This document shows, one piece after another, positions 17,701 through 27,303 of a stretch of DNA of 64,000 nucleotides. The notes under the pieces were generated by a model. That model did no database searches, had not been told where the DNA came from, and saw only the letters and a program-made list of their open reading frames with translations. Positions within the stretch are counted from its first letter, which is position 1, and each line of letters opens with the position of its first letter. Position numbers and translations under genes: made by a program. This stretch comes from Emticicia aquatilis (GTDB lineage Bacteria; Bacteroidota; Bacteroidia; Cytophagales; Spirosomataceae). The stretch covers positions 496,001 through 560,000 of the forward strand of contig NZ_BMKK01000003.1 in the NCBI RefSeq assembly GCF_014644295.1. The letters run 5' to 3'.

Positions 17701-19535
17701 GTTGCATTAGTGAAAGAAGGATTTTGGATAGTGGAAGCATAGGCATTCGGCCCCGTCCACGAATAAGAATTTCCAGTTACATTTCTTGTATTTGTTGCGG
17801 TGAGGTTGAGTGTAAAACCAGTACATATTGGTGAGTTGTTGGAAACACTCGGAGTTGGTAGTGGATTTACAGTTGTCGATGTCGTAGCGGTAGCTGTACA
17901 GCCATTTGCATCAGTAATAGTGACACTATAAGTGCCTGACATCGAAGTATTTGCATTCGTTATAAATGGGTTTTGGTTAGCCGAAGTATAGGTGTTTGGC
18001 CCTGTCCAAGCATAAGAATTTCCAAAGGTATTTCTTGAATTTGATGATGTAAGATTGAGCGTAAAACCAGTGCAAATAGGGCTATTGCTTCCAATCGTAG
18101 GAATTGGCAAAGGATTTACAGTTGCAGCCTTAGATGTGGTCGCCGTACAGCCATTTGCATCAGTAACAGTTACGCTATAAGTACCTGATAAAGTAACAGT
18201 TGTTGCCGAAAATGAGAGGTTTTGATTAGTAGAAGTATAGGCATTTGGCCCAGCCCAACTGTAAGTATTTCCCGTATTCACTCTTTCATTTGTAGCGTTT
18301 AAGGTCAAAGGCATTGCCGTACATACAGGCGAGTTAGTGGTAATATTTGGAATCGGTAAAGGATAAATAGAAACTGTTGCCGTAGCCGTTGGGCAGTCGG
18401 CAGTAGAAGGCAGCATTGTTACGGTATATACATCGTTTGCTTTGACATCATTCACCTGCAAAGTATTGATAGTAGCAATAGCCAGCCCCCCTGTAGTGGC
18501 GGCATAAATATTATTTCCTAAGGCAAAAGCATCATTTAATGTATTAGTTCCTAAGCCATCGGTAGTGGTTTTATTGATAAAGAAATTCGTACCATTATCA
18601 TTCGATAAGCTTAAACCACCAACAGTAGAAGCATAAATAAAACTACCAATAGCAAAAACACTTGAAACATTGTTATTTCCCAAACCATTAGCAGTTGTTT
18701 TGTTAATAAACGAGTTACCGTTATCTGACGAAATGCTTAGACCACCCGAAGTAGCTAAATAAATTCTGGTACCAACTTTATATACATCATTGATATTATT
18801 ATTTCCTAAACCATTGACAGTAGTTTTGAGAATAAAATTTGCCCCAGCATCGGTCGAGACATTTAAACCCGCAGAGGTAGCAGCATAAATATTATTTCCA
18901 TCTACAAAAACACCACGCACGCTATTCATACTCTTATTGGTAAAGCTCGCACCTCCATCTATTGAGATACTTAGCCCTGATGCAGTTGCAGCATAGACAT
19001 TGGTTCCATCTACAAAAACATCATTAACAATATTGCTTCCCAAACCATTAGCGGTTGTTCTATTAGTAAAAGTCGTACCATTATTATCCGATATACTCAG
19101 ACCACCCGCCGTGGCCGCATATATTTTGGTAGCGGTCACAAAAAGACCATTGACGAGGTCATTGCCTAAACCGTTGGAGGCTTTGGTTCTGTTTGTAAAA
19201 GTGCTACCCGAATTGGTAGAAATATTCAAACCTATTGAGGTAGCAGCATAGATATTACTACCAATTACATACACCTCATTAATCGTGTTATCACTCAAAC
19301 CCGCTTCAGTAGTTTTATTGGTAAAAATAGGGAGAATAGCATTATTTAATTTCCATGTATAAAATGGCGTAGAACCGCCGTTGGTGGGTGTAGCTGTAAG
19401 TAATTCGCTTTTTCCTGCACATAAACCTGTTAGGTTTACACTCACCGAAGGAGTATTCACACAATTTGACTGGGCTTTAGCAAGAATGATACTATTTAAA
19501 AATAGCAAAATATAGAGTAGATGTTTGTTTTTCAT
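14784..19535 (-). CDS. Large secreted adhesin-like protein: 7-unit propeller, tandem Ig/PKD-like repeats, coathanger-type C-terminus
   Basis: A 1583-residue protein with a signal peptide (ending LAKAQ, residue 22). Residues ~60-390 hold seven repeats, each with IYAATxxGL and most with an Asp-box (SxDxGxxF), consistent with a seven-bladed beta-propeller. Nine Ig/PKD-like units of exactly 83 residues follow (PLPIPSVSNNSPIC ... YSWTGPN ... SGTYSVTITDANGC), then two or three divergent units. The last ~60 residues match the C-terminal 3-coathanger-stack type and end GCN, as in two nearby proteins. It is probably a surface adhesin or matrix protein; T9SS export is plausible but the usual type A signal is absent. 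A terminator and a long inverted repeat separate it from the giant gene upstream. Confidence 0.85.
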   Translation of the reverse strand: MKNKHLLYILLFLNSIILAKAQSNCVNTPSVSVNLTGLCAGKSELLTATPTNGGSTPFYTWKLNNAILPIFTNKTTEAGLSDNTINEVYVIGSNIYAATSIGLNISTNSGSTFTNRTKASNGLGNDLVNGLFVTATKIYAATAGGLSISDNNGTTFTNRTTANGLGSNIVNDVFVDGTNVYAATASGLSISIDGGASFTNKSMNSVRGVFVDGNNIYAATSAGLNVSTDAGANFILKTTVNGLGNNNINDVYKVGTRIYLATSGGLSISSDNGNSFINKTTANGLGNNNVSSVFAIGSFIYASTVGGLSLSNDNGTNFFINKTTTDGLGTNTLNDAFALGNNIYAATTGGLAIATINTLQVNDVKANDVYTVTMLPSTADCPTATATVSIYPLPIPNITTNSPVCTAMPLTLNATNERVNTGNTYSWAGPNAYTSTNQNLSFSATTVTLSGTYSVTVTDANGCTATTSKAATVNPLPIPTIGSNSPICTGFTLNLTSSNSRNTFGNSYAWTGPNTYTSANQNPFITNANTSMSGTYSVTITDANGCTATATTSTTVNPLPTPSVSNNSPICTGFTLNLTATNTRNVTGNSYSWTGPNAYASTIQNPSFTNATTALSGTYSVTITDLNGCTATATTSVTVNPLPIPSVSNNSPICTGFTLNLTATNTRNVTGNSYSWMGPNAYASTIQNPSFTNATTALSGTYSVTITDLNGCTATATTSVTVNPLPIPSVSNNSPICTGFTLNLTATNTRNETGNSYSWTGPNAYASTIQNPSFTNATTALSGTYSVTITDANGCTATATTSVTVNPLPIPSVSNNSPICTGFTLNLAATNTRNETGNAYSWTGPNAYASTIQNPSFTNATTALSGTYSVTITDANGCTATATTSVTVNPLPIPSVSNNSPICTGFTLNLTAENTRNTTGNAYSWTGPNSYASTIQNPSFTNATTALSGTYSVTITDANGCTATATTSVTVNPLPIPSVSNNSPICTGFTLNLTAENIRNATGNAYSWTGPNSYASTIQNPSFTNATTALSGTYSVTITDANGCTATATTSITVNPLPIPSVSNNSPICAEFGLTLNATNTRNETGNAYMWTGPNAYSSTIQNPSFANATTALSGTYSVTITDANGCTATATTNVIVKPKPPVPVISVPSQLVVCFPNTLTLTANGCTGTVTWSNNSTGSNITLSTIGTYSLSAICTIDGCVSESSSLITGLEIKVAPTAQASNNGPYIVGQTIKLTASNGPNYSWTGPNNFTSLVSSPTITNATLQNSGIYSVTVSINGCTATATTNVIVNNFAPCSPQRIVDYSYVKAGNPHQPLFPLSNGMVLQQIPEQSSILVTPVCPTINIESFEMKIVGPELNYLTVQNVSYFALFSNEEEDVFGRNFTPGDYTLTVTGYSQDDKNGAVVYGPIVTTFKVVGTLGTISMPTISSQSICAGSSIDVSFSTSGNFNQVSQFQVQLSDANGSFQNPTTIGTSNTTGTVSCFIPANIAEGTNYLIRVASANQTAVGNPTMSAVTVNPLNSNISQNISTGTVTNKATQTLSATNKIIAPANVSYQAGKAISLNAGFEAGSGSIFKAEIKGCN
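16122..18362 (-). repeat. Nine in-frame 249-bp tandem repeats inside the adhesin gene
   Basis: The PLPIP start codons of the first and ninth units lie at 18362 and 16370, which is 1992 bp or exactly eight periods of 249 bp, so there are no indels between units. Units 3-8 are nearly identical at DNA level, while units 1, 2 and 9 are divergent. That pattern is expected from recent unequal recombination or gene conversion in the centre of the array. Confidence 0.92.
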
Positions 19536-19589
19536 GATTACGATTTTATAGAGAAGATACTTCGGAATGCCTGACTAATATTTTAAAAA

Positions 19590-19619
19590 TATTCCACTCC
19601 TAAGAAAAGAAGTGGAATA
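19590..19619 (-). terminator. Probable terminator after the giant gene
   Basis: TATTCCACT (19590-19598) and AGTGGAATA (19611-19619) form a 9-bp stem. On the minus strand it is followed by ATTTTTA, so it can end transcripts from the 2513-residue gene or act as an attenuator ahead of the 1583-residue gene 55 bp further on. Confidence 0.7.
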
Positions 19620-19643
19620 AAAACACTGTTTTACCCCAAAACA

Positions 19644-19708
19644 ATGTCGTTTAGTTAAAGTATTGAACCTCCTCACGAGGTGTATAAAATGCTCTAACTA
19701 AACGACAT
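19644..19708. repeat. 14-bp perfect inverted repeat with a nested hairpin
   Basis: ATGTCGTTTAGTTA (19644-19657) and TAACTAAACGACAT (19695-19708) are exact inverse complements. The 37-nt interior contains a second small stem, ACCTC (19667-19671) / GAGGT (19677-19681). It lies just after the stop codon of the giant gene. No T-run follows the outer stem, so it looks more like a structured RNA element or small repeat than a terminator. Confidence 0.7.
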
Positions 19709-19728
19709 CATCTCTTTATTTTTGAGTT

Positions 19729-22700
19729 TTAATTACTACAACCTTCTATTTTTCCTGTGAAAACAGTTCCCGGTTTTGTTTCAAAGCCTGGTTTCAACTC
19801 AATCTTATTACCACCTTTGTATTCTAATCGAATACCCGAATTGACAACAACTTGCGATGAAATAGAAACCGCTTTTACAACGTCATTGGTGCCTTCGGTA
19901 ACGTTTCGTACGACGACATCCAAACAAGCCCCTTGTTTTAGTCGTTGGAAACAGAAGGTAGTTTGGCCATCGCCGAAGTTCGGACAGTTTAAGGCAAAAG
20001 CATCAACACAGTATTTTCCAGTCCATGAAGTATCACGCATGACCGCCGTAATGACGCCATTATTGTTGGTGATTGTCAAAGGAGAAACATCTAAAGGTGC
20101 AGGTGTGATATAATCACCTAATTCTTTATTGTTTTTGTAGGTTACTCCTGATTTTACAACAAATGTCTTTTTCATAACATTTGAGTAATACTTCACATCA
20201 ATCGGTGTTTCGGCCGAAGTAACGCCTCCTTTCACAGTGAAGTTGAAGACATTGAATTGACTATCAAAAGTAGCACAACCTACTGTTAGGCCCGTTGTTG
20301 GGTTAACAAATGATAGTACGTCATTACTCGAAACGAAAGTTGAACGCTCATTGTAGTTGATTTTCATTACCCCCGTCATGTTTCCTTCAAGTCCTGTTTG
20401 CGAAACGCACACTGGCTTGGTTTCGGTACCAACTGGTAAAACACTATTGAAAGTAAATGAACCACAAGCCGTTGATTGTCCGCTAACCGCCGCTGGAATC
20501 GAAACCGTTGGGAAAATTTTAGATGGTTGCCAGATTAATTGGTCTTTGATATCAATTGTAATCGGCACCAAATTCGCAGATTCCAAGTTGAAAATAATTG
20601 GAGCTTCAACTAAACCCGCCAATGTTTCTGATTTAAACGGAATGGTTCTATTGAGGCTATACTCTTTCTTTCTATCAGCTTTATACAATTTAAAGTTGAT
20701 GTTCGACTCATCTTCAAAATAGATAGTTTGGAAAAATAATCTATCTTTTGAGTGAGCAATAGATTTATTAACTCCTACTAATTGCCCATTTATATATGCT
20801 CTTAGTTCGTCATCAGCATCAATCGTCATTCCATTTACTTTACCAATGAGGTTCATGGTGAGTTGGTATTTGGTGAAGTCAAAAATCATAGGAGCTTCTT
20901 GTGCTGCTTGAGCAAGCAAGGCCGTTGGAGTAATCTCTTCCGTTGGTCGGTTAGTAGTACCTGTCGGATAGACTAATGTTCCTGCATTGCTGATTTTCAA
21001 TAAATATCCTTTGAGAGGCTCTAAGAAACTCAAGTTACCAATCCAACCAATACCCGCCACATACTGAGCAAACAAGGTTTGACTCTTGATAATATCACCG
21101 TTGAGCGGTGTTAAGCCTTTGAGTGCCTGACTCACCGTCATACCTGTTGAAGGTACATAACCAACCCAGTTCCAACCCGGAGAAATCGTAATCGGGAACT
21201 CTTCAGTCAGATACGGACTCCCTTTCATACAAATGGTATCCTTCTCAGAAACATTAATCATGTAGCGTTTTTGAGGAGTAATATTGACTAAACTTCCTTT
21301 CCAACCATTGATTGGGCTACCATAATACTTCGCACTGAAATCTTCACTCTTGATGATTGTACCTGGCTTGAACTTCATTGAGGCAAGTACGTTTGTTACG
21401 GTATTACCTTCAGGTAGATTGAGGTTAAATGATACCCAATTCCAACCTCTATTTAATGGGATACATTTCTTGACAACGTTGATTACCTGAATGGTATCAG
21501 GGGCAATCGGACTACCCACTAAATCTCCTGTTTGGAAATTGATTCGGTTAATTACCTCAACGTATTCATTACATTTATCGCCATCCCACACACGGAATTC
21601 AATTGGTTTATCGTTGTCAGCATCATCGCCGAAGACAGTCATAAATACTAACCAACGATTACTTTCATCTTTTGGCTTGCCAGTTAAGCCATCAATAGTG
21701 GCATCAGCGGCAGGGATATTTCGGTAGTATGCAACTTTACCAACACCTCTGATTTGCCCGTTGATTTTTGCAACCACAACATCAGAAGGGTCAACTGAGA
21801 ACTTATCGAAAATACTTAATCGAGCAACGATGTTCATCGAACTCTCATATTGTGAAGGATTATCAACTACAAAATTTGGTTGTGGACAACGTACACGGTA
21901 GTCGATACCCATTGGTTCTTTCCCTTTTGAGCCAACTAAATTCAAAGTAGCGGTGTAATCCCCAATCAAGAGGTCTTGTTGGAAAGTAAACGTTACATCG
22001 GCAGTTTGGCCAGGGTTCAATGTACCAGTTGATGGGGTAACTGTTAACCAAGAAGGCACATTCTCCATACGGAAACTTGCGATACTACCACCACGGTTGC
22101 GTACTTGACGTTTTATTGAGAATGGTTTCAATACTTCATTGGTCTCGATGATGTCAGTTCCTACCCATTCAAGGTTATTTTGATTGACTGCAAATTCCCA
22201 CTTAATGGTTTTCTCAATCATATTACCCGCCTTATCTCTAATAGCTGCTCTTTGATGATTAGGGTTTTGAGCCAGCATGGCATCGTCATAATCTTTACCA
22301 CTTACTACAACTCTGAATGTACGGTTCTCAAAGAACACTGGGTTGATATTTGGTGTAATAATAATCTTATTACCTGTACAAGTAATGGTAGCATCAACAA
22401 GAGCGTTGGTGGTGGCATCATAAAGACCAATCGTATTATTGGCTAAAATATCGGCTTGAACTACTTTGTTACAGTCAATTGGTTCGTTGAAAGTAATAGA
22501 GATTTCATCGCCTGGGTCCCAAGTGCCATCGCCTGGCTCTGGTACACCAAATACTACTGGTGGTGTTCGAGCTACTTCTCCTTTAATAACCGTTGAAATA
22601 CCTGGAGCAAGGTTAGGGTTGAAACATTCGGCTACTGCTCGGATTTCATACGGTCCATCTTTCAAGAGGGAAGAATCCCATTCTTTTATAGTAAATACCG

Positions 22701-25700
22701 CTCCTAAGTCATCCTTTAAAGTCTCGTTGATATTAATCCAAGAGCCATCTCCACCAATTGGGCGATATTGCAAGCGAATTAGTTTTAAGTCATCGTCTCC
22801 TTTATCATATTCATTTAGGGTAATACTTAATTTATTACCAGATGCTGGAGTAATTACAAAGTCTTGTAAAGGGAAGCCGATATCAACTTTTGAACATGGT
22901 TCTATAAAAGAAGCTCTTAAAGCTACCGTACTAACAAAATATTTATCAACGAGTGCGTCTCCGCCTCTTGCATCTGCTAATTCTGTTTCACATGCAGTTT
23001 CTAATTGAATAATTAGGTCTTCGTAGTTATATTCTATAGGCCCCCTATCAATTGTAAGAGTTACCTCTTGTGGCTCGTCAGGAGCTACTGTAAATGTTAC
23101 AGGTTGCGTAAGTGGTTGTCCATTTAGTCTAATTATTGCTCCATTAGGATTTGAGGCTGGGTCAACAGATAAATCATAATTCATGATTTGTCTTGTTGGG
23201 CTTTCATTACCAATTTGCAGTCTATAAACAGCCGCAGTGTTTGATGGTACGTTTACTTTTGAAACTCCGTCCAAACTTTTTAATACGGGGGCAGACCTGC
23301 GAGCTGTGACACCCTGTTCCCAAGGACAAGAGGTTTCGGCTGCATTAATTTTAAAAGTAGGAGAATCCCATCTTTTGCCATATCTTACTTCAACGCTGTA
23401 GTTATCTCCAACATCATCATCCTCTAAGTGATATGATAGAACTTTAGACTCTTGATTGGTTTCTGTATCATTATTCGATTTAGTATGCTCGTATTTTAAT
23501 TTTACGTTTCCACTAAAGCCTGATTCGTTTACCTCCAAACCATAGGTATAAGCAAACTCGGCAAATCCTACACTTTGGAATTCAAACGAGTTTTCGGTTG
23601 AGTTATCAGTTGCCCTTGACCAATCTCTTACAGCTCCTGCATCAAAAGAAATGCTTTCTATGAGTTCTCCTGTAAAATAGTCAGCATGATTTGCTGCTAC
23701 AATTTGATACCAAAGGTTTGCAGATAATGAGTCCTTTTTGGTTTTTAAACTGTATAGACTCGGAATAACATCATTGAGGATTTGAAACTCACTGTAAATA
23801 AAAGTTGTTGCGATATTCTCTCTTCCAATAATTGGTTTTGCTTTTATCGTAAACTTACAGTTCTTAAAGTCATAATTAAGTTCGTCAGCAATACCATACT
23901 CAACGTTTTTGGCAGTACCAATATACACGTCTCCTCCCATTGTACTACCAACTACTTTATCATTAGCGGATGTACTGATGGTTTCGGTTGCAGTAATACA
24001 ATTATTAGTTACGCTGGAGTTAACCCAAGTTTGATTCGACCCTCCATTTACTGAAAATGTATTGGTAATCTTAGTTTCCAAAGATGCAGCTCCAAAAAAG
24101 CTGACATTTTGTTTAGTACCTAACTTTAATTCCAATGTAGCTTCTTGATTTGCCACATTTGTTACCGTTCTTACATGTTGATTACATTTTGTTGTCCCTT
24201 TTTCCCACGTTGCGTAACTTGCATCACCAGGGGGGTCTCTGAGTATAAACTCAGGAATTTCAGGGTCACGGGTTGTAAAGGTTGTAATTCTTGGTTTTTG
24301 CCCTAAAACGATAGCGGATGTTGTATCAGTAGCGAGTGCTCCATTAACATCAGCAGTTACTGTCAAAAGCTTTTTATACGGTAAAATTAAGTTCGGTAAG
24401 CCTGGAGAAAACACATACTTGTAAGTATCGGCTTGCATGGTTAAGGTATCTACTTTTCCATCAGCTATATCGTTTGTGATGGTTAATTTAGCATTAGATA
24501 AATAACACTTACCCCCATCGTAGTTTTCATATACACGAATATTGGTTTGTGCTTGGCCAAATGATGGTAGTAATTTTACTCCACAATTATTAGCAGCAAA
24601 CTCTGCAAGTTCAACTTTAGGTGGAGCAATATAGATGAAATCAACATTAGCAGTTTGATTATCTCTTAAATCAACTTGCTGACCACCCTTAGCCTGAAAG
24701 TAATTGTAAATAACTGAGTTCGAGTGTTCTACTACACTTATTCTGAAGGCACGAGCTGGTAAGTCTTTGAACATAAACTTTCCGTCTGGGTTTCTTAGAG
24801 TATCGGTTTTTTCAAAGCATCCATCTAATGTAGCCACTTTAATTACAACTCTCGAACCATTAGGAATGATTGATTTGCGGCAAATATCATTTCCTGCTAC
24901 TTGGCCTGTTATGGTTCTCTTCGTGTTATCTAAAAAGACAATACCTGCTTTAGGGGCTTGGATTTTGCGAATTTCAAAGAAACTTGGAGAAAATAGGTGG
25001 TCTTTATAAGATGCACTTAGTTTAATTGTTCGACCTGGCTCAAAATCGGCTGACCATTTACCATTTCTGTCAGTTCTGATTGGGGGGAAGTTTTCCTGCC
25101 CATTAACCAAAATATTAATAGAGTCAGCGAAACAAAACGTATTGGAGAATCGTACATACCCCGAAACATTAACAGTAGATACGTCTTTAAAATCAATATT
25201 ACCAACCGCTGTATTACTTGTGTTTAGATTTACAACTCTTACATTTGGCTCAAATTCATGAGGTTTGGTTTCTTTTCTACGAGCATTATTACTCCAAGAA
25301 GCCTTTAGAATAGTTCCTTCACGTGGAACCGATGCTCCGAAGTTAATGGCTGCATAGTCATAAACTTTTGTATCACTACCTTCATTTAGGTCAAAATGGC
25401 TAAACAAAATGTTGGTCGTTGAATCTTGCGGAACTCCCAAGACATAATGTTCTTGAATTACGTTTTGTGGAAGGGCGGTTTTGTAGATATAAAACTCATC
25501 AACCAAACCTGTATAAAATTTACCAGTAGTAGCATTGGTTGAGTTAGTCGCCAATAGCCACGGATTACCATTTTTCCAGTTGGATGTTCCTGTAAACGAT
25601 ACTGTTCCTTTTAATTCTCCTTCTAAATAGATTTTTGCATTACCCGCTGTGTTGTCAAGTGAAACAGCCAAATGGTAATACTTAGCTCTGATAGCTCCTA

Positions 25701-27270
25701 AATCAGTAATTGTCCCATTTAGATTTAAGAAAAGCTTGCCATTTTCAATGTAGGCTTCGTAAAGGTTTCCTTTTGAAAGTACAGTTTGACGAGATTTAAT
25801 ATCGAATGGATAAAATAGCACTTCAACCGTTGAGGTATCTGGCATATCATAATCGGTCAGATTTCCGTAAGATTTATCAGCCGCATTAAACTCAAGAGCC
25901 GAATTGAACTCAAAGTTTTTTATCGGAGTAGCTCTAAAACCTTCGTTTTGGCTATAATTTATGCCATCAATGACATAGTAGCCCGTTACGTCGGTTATAC
26001 CGGCACTATACACCTCAGGTTTATCAGAAGAGAAAGTAGCACCGTAGATATTGGCGTTGGTTGGTATTGCGGTATTATCAAAAACTTTTGCACCTACGCC
26101 TTCATCCATTTTCCAGTACGAAACCAGCCCACTTTCAGATTTTGATACCGAACGGTTTTTGGTTGAGTTTACCTCTGTTTGGGTTAGCGGACGGTTATAG
26201 ACACGTATATCATCAATTTTACCTTTAAAGAAACCATCATTTCCAATCTTACTACCAATATTTAAGTAGTTTTTCTCACGCACAATGCTGGCAGGTTTTG
26301 TGCCAACAAATTCACCATCTACCATGACCGACATTGCCGCACCGTTATACACCATCGTGACTTGATGCCAATCTGTTACGTTGAATGGGTTAGTCGGTAG
26401 ATTTGGTAAATAATATTTCAAAGAATCGCTACCTGTGCCATTACCAATATGAAAAACATACCCTTTCGGTTCATTATTTTTGGTAGTGGTAATCCACCAG
26501 TTTTTATTGATAGTGCTACCCCAGTCAATGATACCACCTTCGTTGTTTACATCACCCAATTTTACATAAGCTGAAACCGTGAATTTATCCGTCGGAAATT
26601 CATCATGGTAGGTTACACAAAGTTCATCGTTTACCCCATCAAATGCCATTGAGTTTCCTGTTAGGGGGGTAAGACGCACTTCTACTCCTGGTACTGGATT
26701 GCCAGAATTAGTAGAGACTTTTCCGCTCACGACTCCATTCGGGTTTACAAAACCTACATATTTAGAGGGGCTACCCGTACCAAAAACGTTTTTAGCTACA
26801 ATACTATATTCGTAATATTCGCCCGCCTGGGTATTAAAATCTAAAAACTCACGTACGTTTTCACCCAAATCGGCCAAGAAAGAGCCATCACGGTATAATA
26901 TAAAACCCGTTGGGGGAGTAGAAAGCGGGTTTACATTCCACGAAACCTTAATTCTATCCTTAAAATCTCCTTGTGAAGCTATTAAGATTGGAGGTTGTGG
27001 AGGCAAATAAAAAGGACTATAAACTCCAAATCCTCCTTGAAAACTTTGCGAAAGCATATTACGTGGCGAAGCTAAAGGCTGGCCCATCACAAAAGTAGAG
27101 CGGTTGAATGCCGAATAGGCATTCGTGACAGAGCCATAATTGAAATACAGCTCGCCGAATATTTTTTTATTCTCGTTTGGGTCACAGAGCGTATCGGCTT
27201 GGGCAAAAGTTTTTTGCCAACCAAACAGCATTAGCCAACCCAAGAGAATGTAGAGGATTCTCTTTTGCAT
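19729..27270 (-). CDS. Giant secreted multidomain protein with LamG, FN3 and SbsA-like domains
   Basis: A 2513-residue protein with a signal peptide (ending KTFAQ, residue 23). Visible parts in order: an FN3-like domain (~95-175); two LamG/concanavalin-like jelly rolls (~200-370 and ~445-620, the first ending DDIRVYNRPLTQTEV); carboxypeptidase-regulatory-like beta-sandwiches (~690-860); a long central region; an SbsA-like Ig domain (~1530-1640, FNEPIDCN); two GWNWV segments (~1935-2080); and a C-terminal 3-coathanger-type domain ending GCSN. LamG domains suggest carbohydrate or protein binding. It is 33 bp downstream of the tail-collar-like gene and probably co-transcribed with it. No catalytic motif was recognised. 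Confidence 0.85.
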   Translation of the reverse strand: MQKRILYILLGWLMLFGWQKTFAQADTLCDPNENKKIFGELYFNYGSVTNAYSAFNRSTFVMGQPLASPRNMLSQSFQGGFGVYSPFYLPPQPPILIASQGDFKDRIKVSWNVNPLSTPPTGFILYRDGSFLADLGENVREFLDFNTQAGEYYEYSIVAKNVFGTGSPSKYVGFVNPNGVVSGKVSTNSGNPVPGVEVRLTPLTGNSMAFDGVNDELCVTYHDEFPTDKFTVSAYVKLGDVNNEGGIIDWGSTINKNWWITTTKNNEPKGYVFHIGNGTGSDSLKYYLPNLPTNPFNVTDWHQVTMVYNGAAMSVMVDGEFVGTKPASIVREKNYLNIGSKIGNDGFFKGKIDDIRVYNRPLTQTEVNSTKNRSVSKSESGLVSYWKMDEGVGAKVFDNTAIPTNANIYGATFSSDKPEVYSAGITDVTGYYVIDGINYSQNEGFRATPIKNFEFNSALEFNAADKSYGNLTDYDMPDTSTVEVLFYPFDIKSRQTVLSKGNLYEAYIENGKLFLNLNGTITDLGAIRAKYYHLAVSLDNTAGNAKIYLEGELKGTVSFTGTSNWKNGNPWLLATNSTNATTGKFYTGLVDEFYIYKTALPQNVIQEHYVLGVPQDSTTNILFSHFDLNEGSDTKVYDYAAINFGASVPREGTILKASWSNNARRKETKPHEFEPNVRVVNLNTSNTAVGNIDFKDVSTVNVSGYVRFSNTFCFADSINILVNGQENFPPIRTDRNGKWSADFEPGRTIKLSASYKDHLFSPSFFEIRKIQAPKAGIVFLDNTKRTITGQVAGNDICRKSIIPNGSRVVIKVATLDGCFEKTDTLRNPDGKFMFKDLPARAFRISVVEHSNSVIYNYFQAKGGQQVDLRDNQTANVDFIYIAPPKVELAEFAANNCGVKLLPSFGQAQTNIRVYENYDGGKCYLSNAKLTITNDIADGKVDTLTMQADTYKYVFSPGLPNLILPYKKLLTVTADVNGALATDTTSAIVLGQKPRITTFTTRDPEIPEFILRDPPGDASYATWEKGTTKCNQHVRTVTNVANQEATLELKLGTKQNVSFFGAASLETKITNTFSVNGGSNQTWVNSSVTNNCITATETISTSANDKVVGSTMGGDVYIGTAKNVEYGIADELNYDFKNCKFTIKAKPIIGRENIATTFIYSEFQILNDVIPSLYSLKTKKDSLSANLWYQIVAANHADYFTGELIESISFDAGAVRDWSRATDNSTENSFEFQSVGFAEFAYTYGLEVNESGFSGNVKLKYEHTKSNNDTETNQESKVLSYHLEDDDVGDNYSVEVRYGKRWDSPTFKINAAETSCPWEQGVTARRSAPVLKSLDGVSKVNVPSNTAAVYRLQIGNESPTRQIMNYDLSVDPASNPNGAIIRLNGQPLTQPVTFTVAPDEPQEVTLTIDRGPIEYNYEDLIIQLETACETELADARGGDALVDKYFVSTVALRASFIEPCSKVDIGFPLQDFVITPASGNKLSITLNEYDKGDDDLKLIRLQYRPIGGDGSWININETLKDDLGAVFTIKEWDSSLLKDGPYEIRAVAECFNPNLAPGISTVIKGEVARTPPVVFGVPEPGDGTWDPGDEISITFNEPIDCNKVVQADILANNTIGLYDATTNALVDATITCTGNKIIITPNINPVFFENRTFRVVVSGKDYDDAMLAQNPNHQRAAIRDKAGNMIEKTIKWEFAVNQNNLEWVGTDIIETNEVLKPFSIKRQVRNRGGSIASFRMENVPSWLTVTPSTGTLNPGQTADVTFTFQQDLLIGDYTATLNLVGSKGKEPMGIDYRVRCPQPNFVVDNPSQYESSMNIVARLSIFDKFSVDPSDVVVAKINGQIRGVGKVAYYRNIPAADATIDGLTGKPKDESNRWLVFMTVFGDDADNDKPIEFRVWDGDKCNEYVEVINRINFQTGDLVGSPIAPDTIQVINVVKKCIPLNRGWNWVSFNLNLPEGNTVTNVLASMKFKPGTIIKSEDFSAKYYGSPINGWKGSLVNITPQKRYMINVSEKDTICMKGSPYLTEEFPITISPGWNWVGYVPSTGMTVSQALKGLTPLNGDIIKSQTLFAQYVAGIGWIGNLSFLEPLKGYLLKISNAGTLVYPTGTTNRPTEEITPTALLAQAAQEAPMIFDFTKYQLTMNLIGKVNGMTIDADDELRAYINGQLVGVNKSIAHSKDRLFFQTIYFEDESNINFKLYKADRKKEYSLNRTIPFKSETLAGLVEAPIIFNLESANLVPITIDIKDQLIWQPSKIFPTVSIPAAVSGQSTACGSFTFNSVLPVGTETKPVCVSQTGLEGNMTGVMKINYNERSTFVSSNDVLSFVNPTTGLTVGCATFDSQFNVFNFTVKGGVTSAETPIDVKYYSNVMKKTFVVKSGVTYKNNKELGDYITPAPLDVSPLTITNNNGVITAVMRDTSWTGKYCVDAFALNCPNFGDGQTTFCFQRLKQGACLDVVVRNVTEGTNDVVKAVSISSQVVVNSGIRLEYKGGNKIELKPGFETKPGTVFTGKIEGCSN

Positions 27271-27303
27271 AAAATTTTTAATTTAAGAATTGACTAATGA
27301 ATC

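Noticed and set aside
16122-18362. Regularly spaced repeats that might suggest a CRISPR array
   Set aside because: The repeats are contiguous 249-bp coding units in one open frame, with no short repeat/spacer pattern and no cas genes.
15540-26145. Many antisense frames over the giant surface genes
   Set aside because: They follow from low stop-codon density opposite Thr/Asn/Ser-rich coding sequence; none shows a family pattern.
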